NCBI GenBank assembly: GCA_937925335.1
Contig: CALEWY010000004.1
Coordinates: 1-64,000, forward strand
From: an uncultured Acidimicrobiales bacterium
GTDB taxonomy: Bacteria > Actinomycetota > Acidimicrobiia > Acidimicrobiales > SZUA-35
DNA: 64,000 bases
Reading direction: 5' to 3'
Shown: positions 36,415 through 46,020 of the stretch, one piece after another
Numbering within the stretch: the first letter of the stretch is position 1
How the letters are laid out: every line of letters begins with the position of its first letter
Program-made: the position numbers and the translations under genes
Notes under the pieces: model-generated
Told to the model about the DNA's origin: nothing
The model's database searches: none
Seen by the model: only the letters and a program-made list of their open reading frames with translations

Positions 36415-37266
36415 GTGATCGACGGTTGGATCGCGGTGAACGATCCTGATGACAAGCGCATCGAAGTCTTCCAAGGTCTGCGCGACCACGTGTTGCGTCA
36501 GCGTCGGGAGAAGCCCGATGGTGACATGGCGGGTGTTTTCGTCGCCGAAGGCGATCTCGTTGTTGAGCGTGCGCTCGCAGCTGGCTACGAGCTGTCGTCG
36601 ATCCTCGTCGACGCAAAGCGCTCGCGCCCGATGCCCGATGCCATCGATCCCGACGTGCCGATCTATGCGGCCGGTCCCGATGTGCTCGTGCGCATCACGG
36701 GCTATCACCTGCATCGTGGGCTGCTTGCCGTGTTCCATCGGCGAGCCGTGCCTGAGCCGTCAGAGGTTCTCGACGCTGCCCGAACCGTCGTCGTCTGCGA
36801 GAACACCAACAACCCCACGAACCTCGGCGTCATCTTGCGTTGCGCAGCCGGACTCGGTGTCGATGCGTTCTTGATCGACCCCACCTGCAGCGACCCGCTC
36901 TACCGACGTGCCGGTCGAGTCTCCATGGGTGAGGCCTACGCCCTCCCCTACGCCCAGCTCCCCGCCTTCCCCGACGGGCTCGACGTCGTCCGCGATCACG
37001 GATTCAGGCTCCTCGCCCTCACCCCTGCGGCCGATGCTCTTGCCCTCCCGGAGCTCGTCCTCGATGCTGACGAAAAGGTCGCCATCTTGTTGGGCGCCGA
37101 GGGCCCGGGTCTGTCGGCCGGCGTCCTCGAGAGCATCGAACAGGGATCCGCCGCCGACCTTCGCATCAGCATCCCGATGAGTGGTGTCGTCGATTCCATC
37201 AACGTGGGTTCCGCCGCCGCCGTCGCGTTCTATGGCGTCCAGCAGGCTCGTCGGGTCAATCGCTAG
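36415..37266 (+). CDS. SpoU/TrmH-family RNA 2'-O-methyltransferase
   Basis: A 283-residue SPOUT methyltransferase. The N-terminal part (FVAEGDLVVERALAAGYELS) is the substrate-binding domain. NTNNPTNLGVILRCAAGLGVD is motif 1, AILLGAEGPGLS motif 2, and RISIPMSGVVDSINVGSAAA motif 3, forming the knotted SAM site. It methylates a ribose 2'-OH in tRNA or rRNA. GTG 36415 has AAGGA 5 nt before it, a good ribosome site. Its last 500 nt are opposite an open frame of the PNPOx-like gene. Confidence 0.92.
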   Translation: MIDGWIAVNDPDDKRIEVFQGLRDHVLRQRREKPDGDMAGVFVAEGDLVVERALAAGYELSSILVDAKRSRPMPDAIDPDVPIYAAGPDVLVRITGYHLHRGLLAVFHRRAVPEPSEVLDAARTVVVCENTNNPTNLGVILRCAAGLGVDAFLIDPTCSDPLYRRAGRVSMGEAYALPYAQLPAFPDGLDVVRDHGFRLLALTPAADALALPELVLDADEKVAILLGAEGPGLSAGVLESIEQGSAADLRISIPMSGVVDSINVGSAAAVAFYGVQQARRVNR

Positions 37267-38034
37267 CGGTTTCGGAGGCACAAAGCTGACCTGCACGTCC
37301 GGTGATTCCGGATGGGCCGAGAGTTCTTTCGCTCCAGGGGCAGCGCGCCCCGCTCGCACGAGCGCAGCAACAGCAACGTGGATGTCATCAGCGTCGTCGA
37401 TCCGCACGGGGAACGGGATCCGGCTTTCGCGCGTGCCGTCGGGTTCGGTGACCGACGCAACGATTCCGTAGCGGTCGATTCGAACGAGCTCCGCCTCTGA
37501 CGCGAGCCACCGACCACCCAGAGTCTTCGCAAGCAGCAAGAGGTCGTCGCCGAGGCGTTCAGCGACCTCGATGCCAATGTTGGAGTCGTGGTCGGCGAGC
37601 GGGTCTGGTTCTGCACCGGCGAGGTCTTCGACCCTGAGCCACTGGTCGTCGCCAGCGTCGTCAACCCATCGGACTCGCTTGGGAACGAGTCTGAACCACG
37701 AGTAGTCGAGGGATTCGACCTGAGCCCGAAGCGAAGGGTGGCGCTGAAGGAAGCGGCCCTGAATCTGGAGCTGCTGCATACCGGGAACAGCGGTGAGGTC
37801 ACCCTGAATCAGCAGTCGATCGCCGATGGAAGCACCGGCTCGGAAGTCCTGGCGTGCTCGTTCTGCGTGTGTGTGCAGGTTTGACAGCACCGTGACCGGC
37901 GCTCCCTCACCGTCATCCACGATCGGAACGGTGGCAACAACGGGCCGACCATCGGTGTCAACGGTCGCCAACGAAGCGAACGTCGTCTCCAAAAGTGTCG
38001 TCCGAGCGCGCTCTGCGGCGGTGGGTTCCAGCAC
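36760..38034 (-). CDS. PNPOx/HugZ-like flavin- or haem-binding protein, with a long antisense tail
   Basis: The first 250 or so residues fit a pyridoxamine 5'-phosphate oxidase-like split barrel (TTFASLATVDTDGRPVVATV; GDRLLIQGDLTAVPG) followed by a DUF2470-like domain (FPVRIDDADDIHVAVAALV), as in HugZ-type haem-degrading proteins and some FMN enzymes. The frame then continues for about 170 residues that are the mirror of trmH on the other strand, all Asp/Glu/Gly/Val-rich and without a recognisable fold. The natural end may be near 37290 and the stop lost, or the annotated stop is simply the first one available. GTG start at 38034. Confidence 0.7.
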   Translation of the reverse strand: MLEPTAAERARTTLLETTFASLATVDTDGRPVVATVPIVDDGEGAPVTVLSNLHTHAERARQDFRAGASIGDRLLIQGDLTAVPGMQQLQIQGRFLQRHPSLRAQVESLDYSWFRLVPKRVRWVDDAGDDQWLRVEDLAGAEPDPLADHDSNIGIEVAERLGDDLLLLAKTLGGRWLASEAELVRIDRYGIVASVTEPDGTRESRIPFPVRIDDADDIHVAVAALVRAGRAAPGAKELSAHPESPDVQVSFVPPKPLAIDPTSLLDAIERDGGGGTHVDGIDDTTHRDADAKVGGGSLFDALEDAGRQTRALGAQQDGDLFVSIEDELREGKSIGRRGEGEEPESVIADDVEPVGEGGELGVGEGVGLTHGDSTGTSVERVAAGGVDQERIDTESGCATQDDAEVRGVVGVLADDDGSGSVENL

Positions 38035-38082
38035 ATCTGAAGGATCGACTCATTCACGCCGCGACTTGAGCGAAGCCACTGA

Positions 38083-38256
38083 CTGCGGTCTCTGAGACGA
38101 CAGCCACCCTCGAACCCACTGCGGTCTCAGAGATCGCATTCGGTCTGTGAAAAGAAAATCCACTGATAAAGGGGTTTCCAGCCGAACGGCGAACGATCGG
38201 CACCCGCTGCGGTCTCAGAGATGACAGAGGGTTCGCGACCTGCTGTGGTCTCAGAG
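38083..38256. repeat. Dispersed palindromic 14-mer, cluster 2 (four copies)
   Basis: Copies of CTGYGGTCTCWGAG at 38083-38096 (variant), 38119-38132, 38207-38220 and 38243-38256, each flanked by GAACCC or ACCCG-type sequence. They fill much of the gap 38035-38361 between the PNPOx-like gene and the acyl-CoA synthetase. The same core occurs three times at 25209-25363. No gene is evident in this gap. Confidence 0.85.
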
Positions 38257-38361
38257 GAAACAGCTGCTTCGAGGTGATGGACGGCAGCTGATTGTGGGTG
38301 TCTGCGGACCATCGAGGCCGGTCGACTTGAGCGACGCGGAACTGACGGGCAGTCTTGGCGG

Positions 38362-39978
38362 ATGATCGAGAGCACGATGCAGGACTATCCGTTGACCATC
38401 ACGCAGCTGTTGCAGCACGGGCGCCGTGTGCACGCCAACAGCGAAGTGATCACGTACATGGGCCCCGATCAGCCGATGCAACGAACACGCTTCGCCGAGG
38501 TCGCCGACCGGGCTGACCTCCTCGCTTCAGCGCTGCAACGCCTCGGAGTGGGTGAGGGCGACCGCGTTGGAACCTTCCTCTGGAACAACCAGCAGCACAT
38601 GGAGGCCTACCTCGCCGTCCCGTGTATGGGCGCTGTCCTCCACACGCTCAACATTCGCCTCTTCCCCGAACAACTCGCCTACGTCATCAACCATGCCGAG
38701 GACAAGGTCATCATCTGCGATGCCTCGATCGCTCCTCTGCTCGCCAAGGTTCGTGACCAGATCCCACTCGTCGAAGCAATCATCGTTTGCGGTGAGGGAG
38801 ACGCGTCAAGCCTCGGCGAAACCGTCGCCTATGACGAGTTGCTCGCCGCTGAAGAGCCCGGCTTCGACTATCCCGAACTCGACGAACGGGCCGCCGCCGC
38901 CATGTGTTACACGAGCGGCACCACCGGCAACCCGAAGGGTGTTGCTTACTCGCATCGTTCGATCTGGCTGCATTCGATGGCGGTCAACTCGGCACAGTCG
39001 GTCAAGATCAGCGAGGAAGAGAGCGTGCTGCTCATCGTCCCGCAGTTCCACGCCATGGCGTGGGGAATGCCCTACGCCGCATGGGCCGTCGGTTGCGACA
39101 TGATCATGCCTCAACAGTTCCTGCAGGCTGGCCCGCTCGTGGACATCATCGAGTCGACCAAGCCGACGGTGAGCGGTGCGGTTCCAACCGTGCTGACCGA
39201 CGTCTTGCACAACCGCCCCGATGCTGATCTGAGCTCTCTCAAGTTTGTGCTGTGTGGTGGCTCAGCTGTGCCAGCCAGTCTGATCGAGGGCTATCGCGAG
39301 ACGTTTGGCGTCGACGTCGTCCAGGCTTGGGGTATGACAGAGACGTCGCCGCTCGCAGCCATCACGCGCATTCCGAAGCACGGCGACGGAATGAGCGATA
39401 TCGGTTGGAAGACAAAGTCCGGCCGCATCCTCCCCGGCGTTGACGTTCGAATCTGTGATGACGACGGTGCTGAGCTGCCATGGGACGGCGAAGCGGCCGG
39501 CGAAATCGAAGTGCGCGGTCCGTGGATCACCGGCAGCTACTACCTCGACCCGACCGAGGAGAAGTTCCACGATGGTTGGCTCAGGACTGGCGACGTTGGT
39601 TCGATCGACGATCAAGGTTTCATTCAGATCTCCGACCGCTCAAAAGACGTCATCAAGAGCGGCGGTGAGTGGATCAGTTCCGTCGACCTCGAGAACGAAT
39701 TGATGGGTCACTCTTCGGTGCGAGAGGCGGCCGTTGTTGGTGTGCCTGACGAGCGGTGGGACGAACGTCCGCTTGCCTGCATCGTTCTCGTCGACGGAGC
39801 GACCGCAACTCCGGCAGAGTTGACCGACTACCTCACCGATCGGGTCGCAAAGTGGTGGCTGCCAGAACGTTGGACGTTCATCGAAGAGGTGCCGAAGACT
39901 TCGGTCGGCAAGTTTTCGAAGAAGGACCTTCGTGCGAAGTACGCCGACGGTGAGTTGACGGTCGAGACCGTTGGCTGA
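38362..39978 (+). CDS. Long-chain fatty-acid--CoA ligase (AMP-dependent synthetase)
   Basis: A 538-residue adenylate-forming acyl-CoA synthetase. YTSGTTGNPKGV (about 183-194) is the AMP-binding P-loop, WGMTETSP the second motif, and GWLRTGDVGSIDDQGF and SGGEWISSVDLEN complete the core. The C-terminal Lys in VGKFSKKDLR is the adenylation lysine. It activates fatty acids of medium or long chain for CoA ester formation. ATG 38362 is kept; ATG 38377 is an alternative with GAGAG upstream. It shares its end with the methyltransferase start. Confidence 0.92.
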   Translation: MIESTMQDYPLTITQLLQHGRRVHANSEVITYMGPDQPMQRTRFAEVADRADLLASALQRLGVGEGDRVGTFLWNNQQHMEAYLAVPCMGAVLHTLNIRLFPEQLAYVINHAEDKVIICDASIAPLLAKVRDQIPLVEAIIVCGEGDASSLGETVAYDELLAAEEPGFDYPELDERAAAAMCYTSGTTGNPKGVAYSHRSIWLHSMAVNSAQSVKISEEESVLLIVPQFHAMAWGMPYAAWAVGCDMIMPQQFLQAGPLVDIIESTKPTVSGAVPTVLTDVLHNRPDADLSSLKFVLCGGSAVPASLIEGYRETFGVDVVQAWGMTETSPLAAITRIPKHGDGMSDIGWKTKSGRILPGVDVRICDDDGAELPWDGEAAGEIEVRGPWITGSYYLDPTEEKFHDGWLRTGDVGSIDDQGFIQISDRSKDVIKSGGEWISSVDLENELMGHSSVREAAVVGVPDERWDERPLACIVLVDGATATPAELTDYLTDRVAKWWLPERWTFIEEVPKTSVGKFSKKDLRAKYADGELTVETVG

Positions 39979-40636
39979 CGCCTCTGGCGATCCGGCCGAG
40001 GTCTCTGAGCCAGACGGTCGTTACGGGGTGTTCGGGCAAGGCTTCTTCAGCCGTCAAGACGAATCTCCTGACGGGTTGTTCTACGACCAGCCCCGATTCG
40101 TCACGCATATCGATGACCGGGCGATCGCTGCGGTCGGTTCGGTCTATGACGAGCTTGAGATCGGCGGCACGGTGCTCGACGTGTGCGGGTCGTGGATCTC
40201 ACACTTCGCCACCCAGCCTGAAGCGCTCGTCTGCCAGGGGATGAACGTCGCCGAACTGGCGGCAAACGAGCAGGCCGCCGGTGGCGTCGTGGTCGACCTC
40301 AACCGCCAAACGACGCTCCCGTTCTCGTCATCGAGCTTCGACGCAGCGGTGTGTTGTGTCTCAGTCGACTACCTCACGCAGCCGATCGAGGTGTTCGACG
40401 AAGTAGCTCGAGTCGTGCGACCGGGCGGCCGTTTCGTGCACGTCTTCTCGAACCGGTTCTTTCCAACAAAGGCCGTTCGAGGATGGCTCGCGAGCAGCGA
40501 AGAAGGCCGTTTGGCGATCGTGTCGGCGTACTTCCGCCAAGCTGAAGGCTGGGACGAGCCGAACGCGGCGATCGCGCTCGCGCCGGGAACCGGCGGCGAT
40601 CCGTTGTATGTCGTGTGGGCCGATCGCACGCAGTAA
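39971..40636 (+). CDS. SAM-dependent methyltransferase, class I-like
   Basis: A 221-residue protein with a class I methyltransferase core. GTVLDVCGSWISHF replaces the usual ELGCGxG, VVVDLNRQTTLPFSSSSFDAAV and LTQPIEVFDEVARVVRPGGRFVHVFSNR are clear later motifs. The glycine loop is unusual, so SAM binding should be verified. A TTG start at 39971 overlaps the acyl-CoA ligase stop by 8 nt. It converges on the SulP gene with only 13 nt between. The substrate is unknown. Confidence 0.72.
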   Translation: MADASGDPAEVSEPDGRYGVFGQGFFSRQDESPDGLFYDQPRFVTHIDDRAIAAVGSVYDELEIGGTVLDVCGSWISHFATQPEALVCQGMNVAELAANEQAAGGVVVDLNRQTTLPFSSSSFDAAVCCVSVDYLTQPIEVFDEVARVVRPGGRFVHVFSNRFFPTKAVRGWLASSEEGRLAIVSAYFRQAEGWDEPNAAIALAPGTGGDPLYVVWADRTQ

Positions 40637-40649
40637 CCGCGTGAGCGAG

Positions 40650-42176
40650 CTAGTGACCGACGCTGACGTTGCCGCTGGTCCGCTCGTGGAGATCCTGAGC
40701 GTGGCGGTTGAGGCCGACGAGTTCCGCGTGGATGTCGCGGGCTGCAAACTTCGCAACGACGGCGTCGAGTGCCGCCACCGCTGAGGTGTCCCAGATCCGG
40801 GCGTTCGACAAATCGATTTCGACTCGGCTGACTTCGACGGCGTCGTAGTCGAACAGGTGGACGAGGCCGTTGGTCGAAGCGAAGAAGAGTTCGCCGCTGA
40901 CGGCGTAGAGGCGCTCGACGTTGTCAGGATCGACCACGCTGGTCACCTTGACGATGTCGGACACGTGGCGAGCGAAGAACACCGCTGAAAGGACCACGCC
41001 GGCAAGCACGCCGTAGGCGAGGTTGTGGGTGAGCACCACGATCGCAACGGTCGACACCATGATGAACGTCTCGGTGAACGGGTTCGTGCGCAGCGTCGGC
41101 AGGGCGATGCTCTTCCAATCGAAGGTGCCGATGGACACCATGATCATCACGGCCACCAACGCGGCCATCGGAATCCGAGCGACGAGATCGCCCATCACGA
41201 GAATCAGCATCAGCAGGAAGACGCCAGATGCAAGCGTCGAAAGTCGAGTGCGGCCACCGGACCGATAGTTGATCATGCTCTGCCCAATCATGGCGCAGCC
41301 GGCCATGCCGCCGAGGAAGCCCGTGGCGATGTTGGCGACACCCTGGCCGCGAGACTCAACACCCTTGTTCGATGGCGTGTCAGTGAGGTCATCGAGCAAC
41401 TGTGCGGTGAGCAACGATTCGAGCAACCCGACGAAGGCCAGAGTGATGGCGAACGGCAACACGATCCGCAGTGTCTCGAATGCGAACGGAACGTCCGGTA
41501 AACGAAGGAACGGGAGCGCTGAGGGCAAGTCGCCCATATCGCCAACCGTCGGGAGATCAAGATCCATCCTCATCGCGACGCCGGCCAGAACGACGATGGC
41601 GACGAGCGGCGACGGGACCGCCTTGGTGATGCGTGGCAGTCCGTAGATGATGGCAAGGCCGATGGCGATGAACGCCAGATTGAGAACGATCTTTGACGAA
41701 CGGTCGGGATCGTCGCTCAAGAAGATGTGCGGGATCTGGGCAAGGAAGATCAAGATGGCCAAGGCGTTGACGAAGCCGACCATCACGGTCCGGGGGACGA
41801 AGCGCATGAGTTCGCCGATGCCGAGGGCGCCGAGTGCGACCTGCACGATGCCCGCCAAGATGGTGGCGACGAAGAGATACTCAACGCCGTACTCCTTGAC
41901 GAGCGGAACCAGGACGAGCGCCATTGCTCCGGTGGCCGCCGAGATCATGCCCGCCCGGCCGCCGGCGAACGAGATGATGATGGCGATGATGAAGGAGGCG
42001 TAGAGGCCAACCTTCGGGTCGACGCCGGCAATGATCGAGAACGAGATCGCCTCAGGAATCAAGGCGAGTGCAACGACAAGGCCAGACAAGAGGTCGGCCT
42101 TTGGGTTGGCGAACCAACTGTCGCGAAGGGACTCGGCGCGCGAGCGCGGAATCAAATCTGCTGATGAAGGAGACAC
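40650..42176 (-). CDS. SulP family anion permease with STAS domain
   Basis: A 508-residue SLC26/SulP transporter. About a dozen helices start at residue 22; [20 protein letters not shown] and FGGSAGMI-like motifs ([19 protein letters not shown]) are the family's substrate segments. The C-terminal STAS domain (about 400-500) has [19 protein letters not shown]. It may import sulfate, bicarbonate or another anion. GTG 42176 has GAGG 5 nt upstream. The anion is not defined by the sequence; no carbonic anhydrase is next door. Confidence 0.9.
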   Translation of the reverse strand: MSPSSADLIPRSRAESLRDSWFANPKADLLSGLVVALALIPEAISFSIIAGVDPKVGLYASFIIAIIISFAGGRAGMISAATGAMALVLVPLVKEYGVEYLFVATILAGIVQVALGALGIGELMRFVPRTVMVGFVNALAILIFLAQIPHIFLSDDPDRSSKIVLNLAFIAIGLAIIYGLPRITKAVPSPLVAIVVLAGVAMRMDLDLPTVGDMGDLPSALPFLRLPDVPFAFETLRIVLPFAITLAFVGLLESLLTAQLLDDLTDTPSNKGVESRGQGVANIATGFLGGMAGCAMIGQSMINYRSGGRTRLSTLASGVFLLMLILVMGDLVARIPMAALVAVMIMVSIGTFDWKSIALPTLRTNPFTETFIMVSTVAIVVLTHNLAYGVLAGVVLSAVFFARHVSDIVKVTSVVDPDNVERLYAVSGELFFASTNGLVHLFDYDAVEVSRVEIDLSNARIWDTSAVAALDAVVAKFAARDIHAELVGLNRHAQDLHERTSGNVSVGH

Positions 42177-42440
42177 AGGGACCTCGGAGATGCGGTGGTG
42201 GCACGCTCCAGAACCGAGGTCAGCAAGCGCTACGTCATGGGCATCGTACGACGCAATGGGTGAATACGGAGCGTGCCCGTCGTCACACATAGAGTCAGAA
42301 ACCCATCAACTACAGGCTCTATCGGCCTTTGATTGGTCATTCTGAAATTGGGGACGACTGCGGGCCAGCGCCCTCCGAGGGAAACGAACCCACAACACGG
42401 CATTTTTGACGTGAGGTATCGCGCCCGGAGAGACTCAACC

Positions 42441-42938
42441 ATGCGCTACGTCGATGGCCCAACCACCGAAGTCTCGATTCTGATCGCGGCCACACCCGAA
42501 GCCGTTTGGGACGTTGTCACCGACCCAACGATCCCTGCGGAGCACAGTCAGGAACTCCAGTCTGCCGTTTGGGATCCGGACGGACCTGAGCCTGGACTGG
42601 GCGCTCGGATTCTCGGGCACAACGTCAATCCTGCGGTCGGCGAATGGCGAACGTCGTCAATCGTCACCGAGTGGGACGCACCAAACGCCTGGGGTTACGC
42701 AGTCGGCGACGATCCTGCATCGGCCGCGGCGCTTTGGCGATTCACCCTCACCCAGTCAGACGATGGCACAACGCTGACCCAACACGTGCGCCTTGGCCCC
42801 GGACCATCAGGGTTGACTCCAGCGATCGAGGCGATGCCAGACAAGGAAGAGCGCATCATCTCGAAGCGTCTCCAATTCTTGAGCGAGAACATGACGGCCA
42901 ACCTTGCGGCCGTGAAAGCTCGCGCCGAGGCTGGCTGA
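42441..42938 (+). CDS. SRPBCC (START-like) domain protein
   Basis: A 165-residue polyketide-cyclase/START-like protein. TTEVSILIAATPEAVWDVVTDP is the family N-terminus, followed by the beta-sheet core and the C-terminal helix (IISKRLQFLSENMTANLAAVK). Such folds bind small hydrophobic ligands. GGAGAG lies about 8 nt upstream of ATG 42441. Its TGA overlaps the start of the LLM oxidoreductase (TGATG), so both are made from one transcript and may act on the same ligand. Confidence 0.85.
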   Translation: MRYVDGPTTEVSILIAATPEAVWDVVTDPTIPAEHSQELQSAVWDPDGPEPGLGARILGHNVNPAVGEWRTSSIVTEWDAPNAWGYAVGDDPASAAALWRFTLTQSDDGTTLTQHVRLGPGPSGLTPAIEAMPDKEERIISKRLQFLSENMTANLAAVKARAEAG

Positions 42939-44002
42939 TGCAAACCGCCGTGCAGCTGACCGCAGACGGCGATTGGCAAGAATCGGTCGCATACGTGCAG
43001 GAGGCCGAGCGCCTCGGCGTCGACATGGTGTGGGTGGCCGAAGCGTGGGGAACGGATGCGGTTACTCCCCTCGCTTATCTCGCTGCGAAGACCGATCGAA
43101 TTCTGCTCGGATCTGGTGTGTTCCAACTCGGCGTTCGGTCAGCAGCGATGCAGGCCATGACGGCGCTGACCTTGCAACACGTGTCGGACGGCCGATTCAT
43201 GCTGGGGCTTGGCGCCAGTGGTCCCCAGGTGATGGAAGGCCTTCACGGTGTTGCGTTCGCACGCCCGCTCGCCAGGATGCGTGACTCGCTGCGAGTGCTC
43301 GAACTCGCCGCTAGCGGAGAGAAGATCTCGCTCGAGGGTGAGACGATGACCTTGCCGCTTCCCTCCAGCTCTGGCTCGGGGGAAGGGAAGGCCATCCGGC
43401 TCGCACACCGTGCGCACGAAACGCCAATTCCTGTTTACATCGCGTCGCTGTCTCCCGCCATGTTGCGCTTCACCGGCGAAGTCGCACAGGGTTGGCTCGG
43501 AACGTCGTTTGTTCCAGAGGGAGCAGAGGACGCCTACTTTGTGCACCTTCGAGAGGGAGCGGCGCGTAGCCACCGTTCGCTCGACGATCTCGATATCTGC
43601 CAGGGCGCAGAGCTTGCCTTCGGCGATGACCTCGATGAAACGGTTGCTGAACGTCGGGCGGGACTCGCCTTCAGCCTCGGCGGCATGGGCTCGGCGACCA
43701 CCAATTTCTACAACTCGGCCTACAGCCGCCAGGGTTTCGATGAGGTAGCCGAGCGAGTGCAGCAGCTCTGGCTTGAGGGCAAACGATCCGAGGCGGCCGA
43801 GGCGGTACCTGACGAACTCGTCACCGGCACGACCTTGATCGGCCCCGAGGAGCACGTGCGCTCTCGCCTTCAGGCGTGGAGCGATGCGGGGGTCGACACC
43901 GTGCGCCTCTACCCCGCCGGTGAGACGCTCGACGAGCGGCTGGCCACCCTTGCCAAAGGACTCGAGCTGATCGCCGATCTCGAGACGAACCCTTCTCGCT
44001 GA
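42938..44002 (+). CDS. LLM-class (luciferase-like, probably F420-dependent) oxidoreductase
   Basis: A 354-residue (beta/alpha)8 luciferase-like protein. AERLGVDMVWVAEAWGTDAV, LLGSGVFQLGVRSAAMQAM and GRFMLGLGASGPQVMEGLHG are typical of the F420-dependent reductases (MER/Rv-type) of actinobacteria. It would reduce or oxidise a substrate with F420 rather than FMN, though this is inferred. TGATG coupling to the SRPBCC gene. The gap to the next gene (44003-44143) shows only short GGCACTCATCGCT repeats. Confidence 0.86.
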   Translation: MQTAVQLTADGDWQESVAYVQEAERLGVDMVWVAEAWGTDAVTPLAYLAAKTDRILLGSGVFQLGVRSAAMQAMTALTLQHVSDGRFMLGLGASGPQVMEGLHGVAFARPLARMRDSLRVLELAASGEKISLEGETMTLPLPSSSGSGEGKAIRLAHRAHETPIPVYIASLSPAMLRFTGEVAQGWLGTSFVPEGAEDAYFVHLREGAARSHRSLDDLDICQGAELAFGDDLDETVAERRAGLAFSLGGMGSATTNFYNSAYSRQGFDEVAERVQQLWLEGKRSEAAEAVPDELVTGTTLIGPEEHVRSRLQAWSDAGVDTVRLYPAGETLDERLATLAKGLELIADLETNPSR

Positions 44003-44143
44003 CGCCGTAGCTCGTCGCCACAGCACTCATCGCTGAGCATTCAGAGCCCGGCACTCATCGCTCGGCACTCGTGGCTCAGCGTTCCCGACAGCCTGATCAA
44101 GGACTTCGAGGAGCGCCTCGAGCTGGCCAGCCTCACGTCACAG

Positions 44144-45889
44144 CTAACCGCCGGCGCACAGCGTGGCGAGTTCGGATTCAGCCGAGCGTCGGCCGAGGTT
44201 CCAACTGAACAGTCCGCCGTCATTGTCGCCAACCGCTTCGGGCCGGTAGGCCGATTCTCCACAGAGCCGACCCGTCACCGCCTCTCGCACATCAGGATCG
44301 AGTTCGGCGATGCGATCAGCGATGACGGCCTCCCCATCTCCCGAGAGTTGGCCGACATGCCACAGGATCGAGGATTCGTTTCGTTCGAGGTTGTTCGTGG
44401 CGATGATCGACTCGGGATTGGCGACGTTGAGACCCAACAGCACGACCAGCCCGGACGTGGCCAGCGCTGCGGTCATCCACGACTTCGACGACTGAACGTC
44501 GAGCACACGAATAGCCACGAGCACGAAGGCGAACCCGACCCAGAGCGAGAAGACCGAGCTGTAGAAGCGAAGCGGCGTGAGGCCATCGTCGCTGATGTAG
44601 AGCTGCAGTCGGGTGAAGGCCACACCAACGATGACGAGCGTGAGTGCGACCGACACAAGTGCAAGGGCACGGAACACGCTGTTGGAACGGGCCGCGTCGG
44701 AGCTGGTCTCGGCTGCATCGTCACTCCCGGAGTCTGTTCGCCAACCGGCTGACATCACCCGAAGCGACAGGACAACTCCGAGGGTGATCCCCGCAACCCA
44801 TAGCAATTGGAAGAACCCCTGCCTGGCGTATTCCTTGTAGGTCAACCCGGCCGCTTCGAGCACGGCATCGCCAGAGGCTGTCTTTGCGACAACTTGGGCG
44901 ACGGCAAACAGTGCGAAGAGAAGGTTCATCGATCCGAACACGATGAAGGTCTCAATGCGGCCAAGAGTTCGAATCGAAGCGTGCACGGATTCCGTCGTCG
45001 GAGCGGTCGCCAAGCGAAGCAGCAGGGCCATAAGCGACACCCCGATGACGAACAGAACCGCGTGCGAAATCGCTCCGCCGATATCGAGGGAGCCGCCCGA
45101 GAAGAAGGAGGCGAAGACTGCATCGGCGGACCCGAGCAACAAACCGAGGACCAGCACCAGCGGAATCGCAAGTATCAGGCCTCGTGTGATGGCAGAAAGG
45201 ACCGACGGTTTGTTCCCGCGGCGCTCACTCGCCCGTGCGGACCGAGCCTGCAGTTCGATCGGCCCCTCAACGCCGATCGTGATGGCGTGCACGAGAACCT
45301 CAGCGAAGTCTCGGAGCATTTGAAACGGCCGGTAGTCGAACAGCTTTCGATCGCCGGTGGTCGCAATGACGGTGAGGCCGACGATGGCCATCAGGTTTGC
45401 TGTGACGAGTCGAGGGTCGGTCCGCAGCGACAAGAAGATGCCGAGGACAGCCGCGATTGTGAGCATGATTTTGCTCGACCGGGACCGGATCGTTCCCGAT
45501 GCGGCGAGCCCACCGATGAGGGCGAGAGTGAGCAAGGTGCCGGCGAGGTTGTTCCACGGTGGCCGGCGAAGGGCGAAGTCAGCAGCAACTCCGGCGATCG
45601 CAGCGGCAGCCACCCATTGAGGCTTGAAGTCGGTTGGGGCCCGCAACGGCTTCGGCACCCGAGCGGCTTGGTCTGGCCATGTCGGAGGCGGTGGAGTGGG
45701 GCCTGTCGCCCATGGCGGCGCGCTCGTCGTCACGCCAGCCACGGGCGTTGTTGGAGCAGCCGCTGTTGGAGCAGCCGTTGTTGGAGCAGCCGTTGATGCT
45801 GCTGCTGGCTCACCAGCACCTGCCGCTGCAGGCCGCTCCGGTCGTCTTGGTTCGTCGTCATGCCCGCCAGGCCGCACCGTGTCACCCAT
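44144..45889 (-). CDS. DUF4173/DUF4153 multi-helix membrane protein
   Basis: A 581-residue membrane protein. A Pro/Ala/Thr-rich N-terminal 85 residues (including the AAPTT repeat) precedes about ten helices. Motifs LAIPLVLVLGLLLGSADAVF and YARQGFFQLLWVAGITLGV fit DUF4173. A predicted soluble tail closes it. ATG 45889 has a GGAGG (45897-45901) ribosome site 7 nt upstream. Its function is unknown. Confidence 0.82.
   Translation of the reverse strand: MGDTVRPGGHDDEPRRPERPAAAGAGEPAAASTAAPTTAAPTAAAPTTPVAGVTTSAPPWATGPTPPPPTWPDQAARVPKPLRAPTDFKPQWVAAAAIAGVAADFALRRPPWNNLAGTLLTLALIGGLAASGTIRSRSSKIMLTIAAVLGIFLSLRTDPRLVTANLMAIVGLTVIATTGDRKLFDYRPFQMLRDFAEVLVHAITIGVEGPIELQARSARASERRGNKPSVLSAITRGLILAIPLVLVLGLLLGSADAVFASFFSGGSLDIGGAISHAVLFVIGVSLMALLLRLATAPTTESVHASIRTLGRIETFIVFGSMNLLFALFAVAQVVAKTASGDAVLEAAGLTYKEYARQGFFQLLWVAGITLGVVLSLRVMSAGWRTDSGSDDAAETSSDAARSNSVFRALALVSVALTLVIVGVAFTRLQLYISDDGLTPLRFYSSVFSLWVGFAFVLVAIRVLDVQSSKSWMTAALATSGLVVLLGLNVANPESIIATNNLERNESSILWHVGQLSGDGEAVIADRIAELDPDVREAVTGRLCGESAYRPEAVGDNDGGLFSWNLGRRSAESELATLCAGG
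45751..45795. repeat. 15-bp in-frame coding repeat (x3)
   Basis: Three 15-nt copies of TTGGAGCAGCCGYTG inside the 5' part of the DUF4173 gene, at 45751-45765, 45766-45780 and 45781-45795. They encode the AAPTT-type repeats of the low-complexity N-terminus and keep the frame. Confidence 0.9.
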
Positions 45890-46020
45890 GTGATTTCCTC
45901 CACCCATCGCCGTTTGTCCCGTCAGTAGTCTTGCAGACCCGTGTGATCGACGTGCCGAGAAGATGTGGCGATCGTGTGCACATCCGCCAGGCTGTGGCGA
46001 CGGATCGTTCTGGAGGTGTG

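Noticed and set aside
36760-37290. Independent antisense gene opposite trmH
   Set aside because: The frame is only the continuation of the PNPOx-like gene, with composition typical of the complement of a GC-rich coding region.
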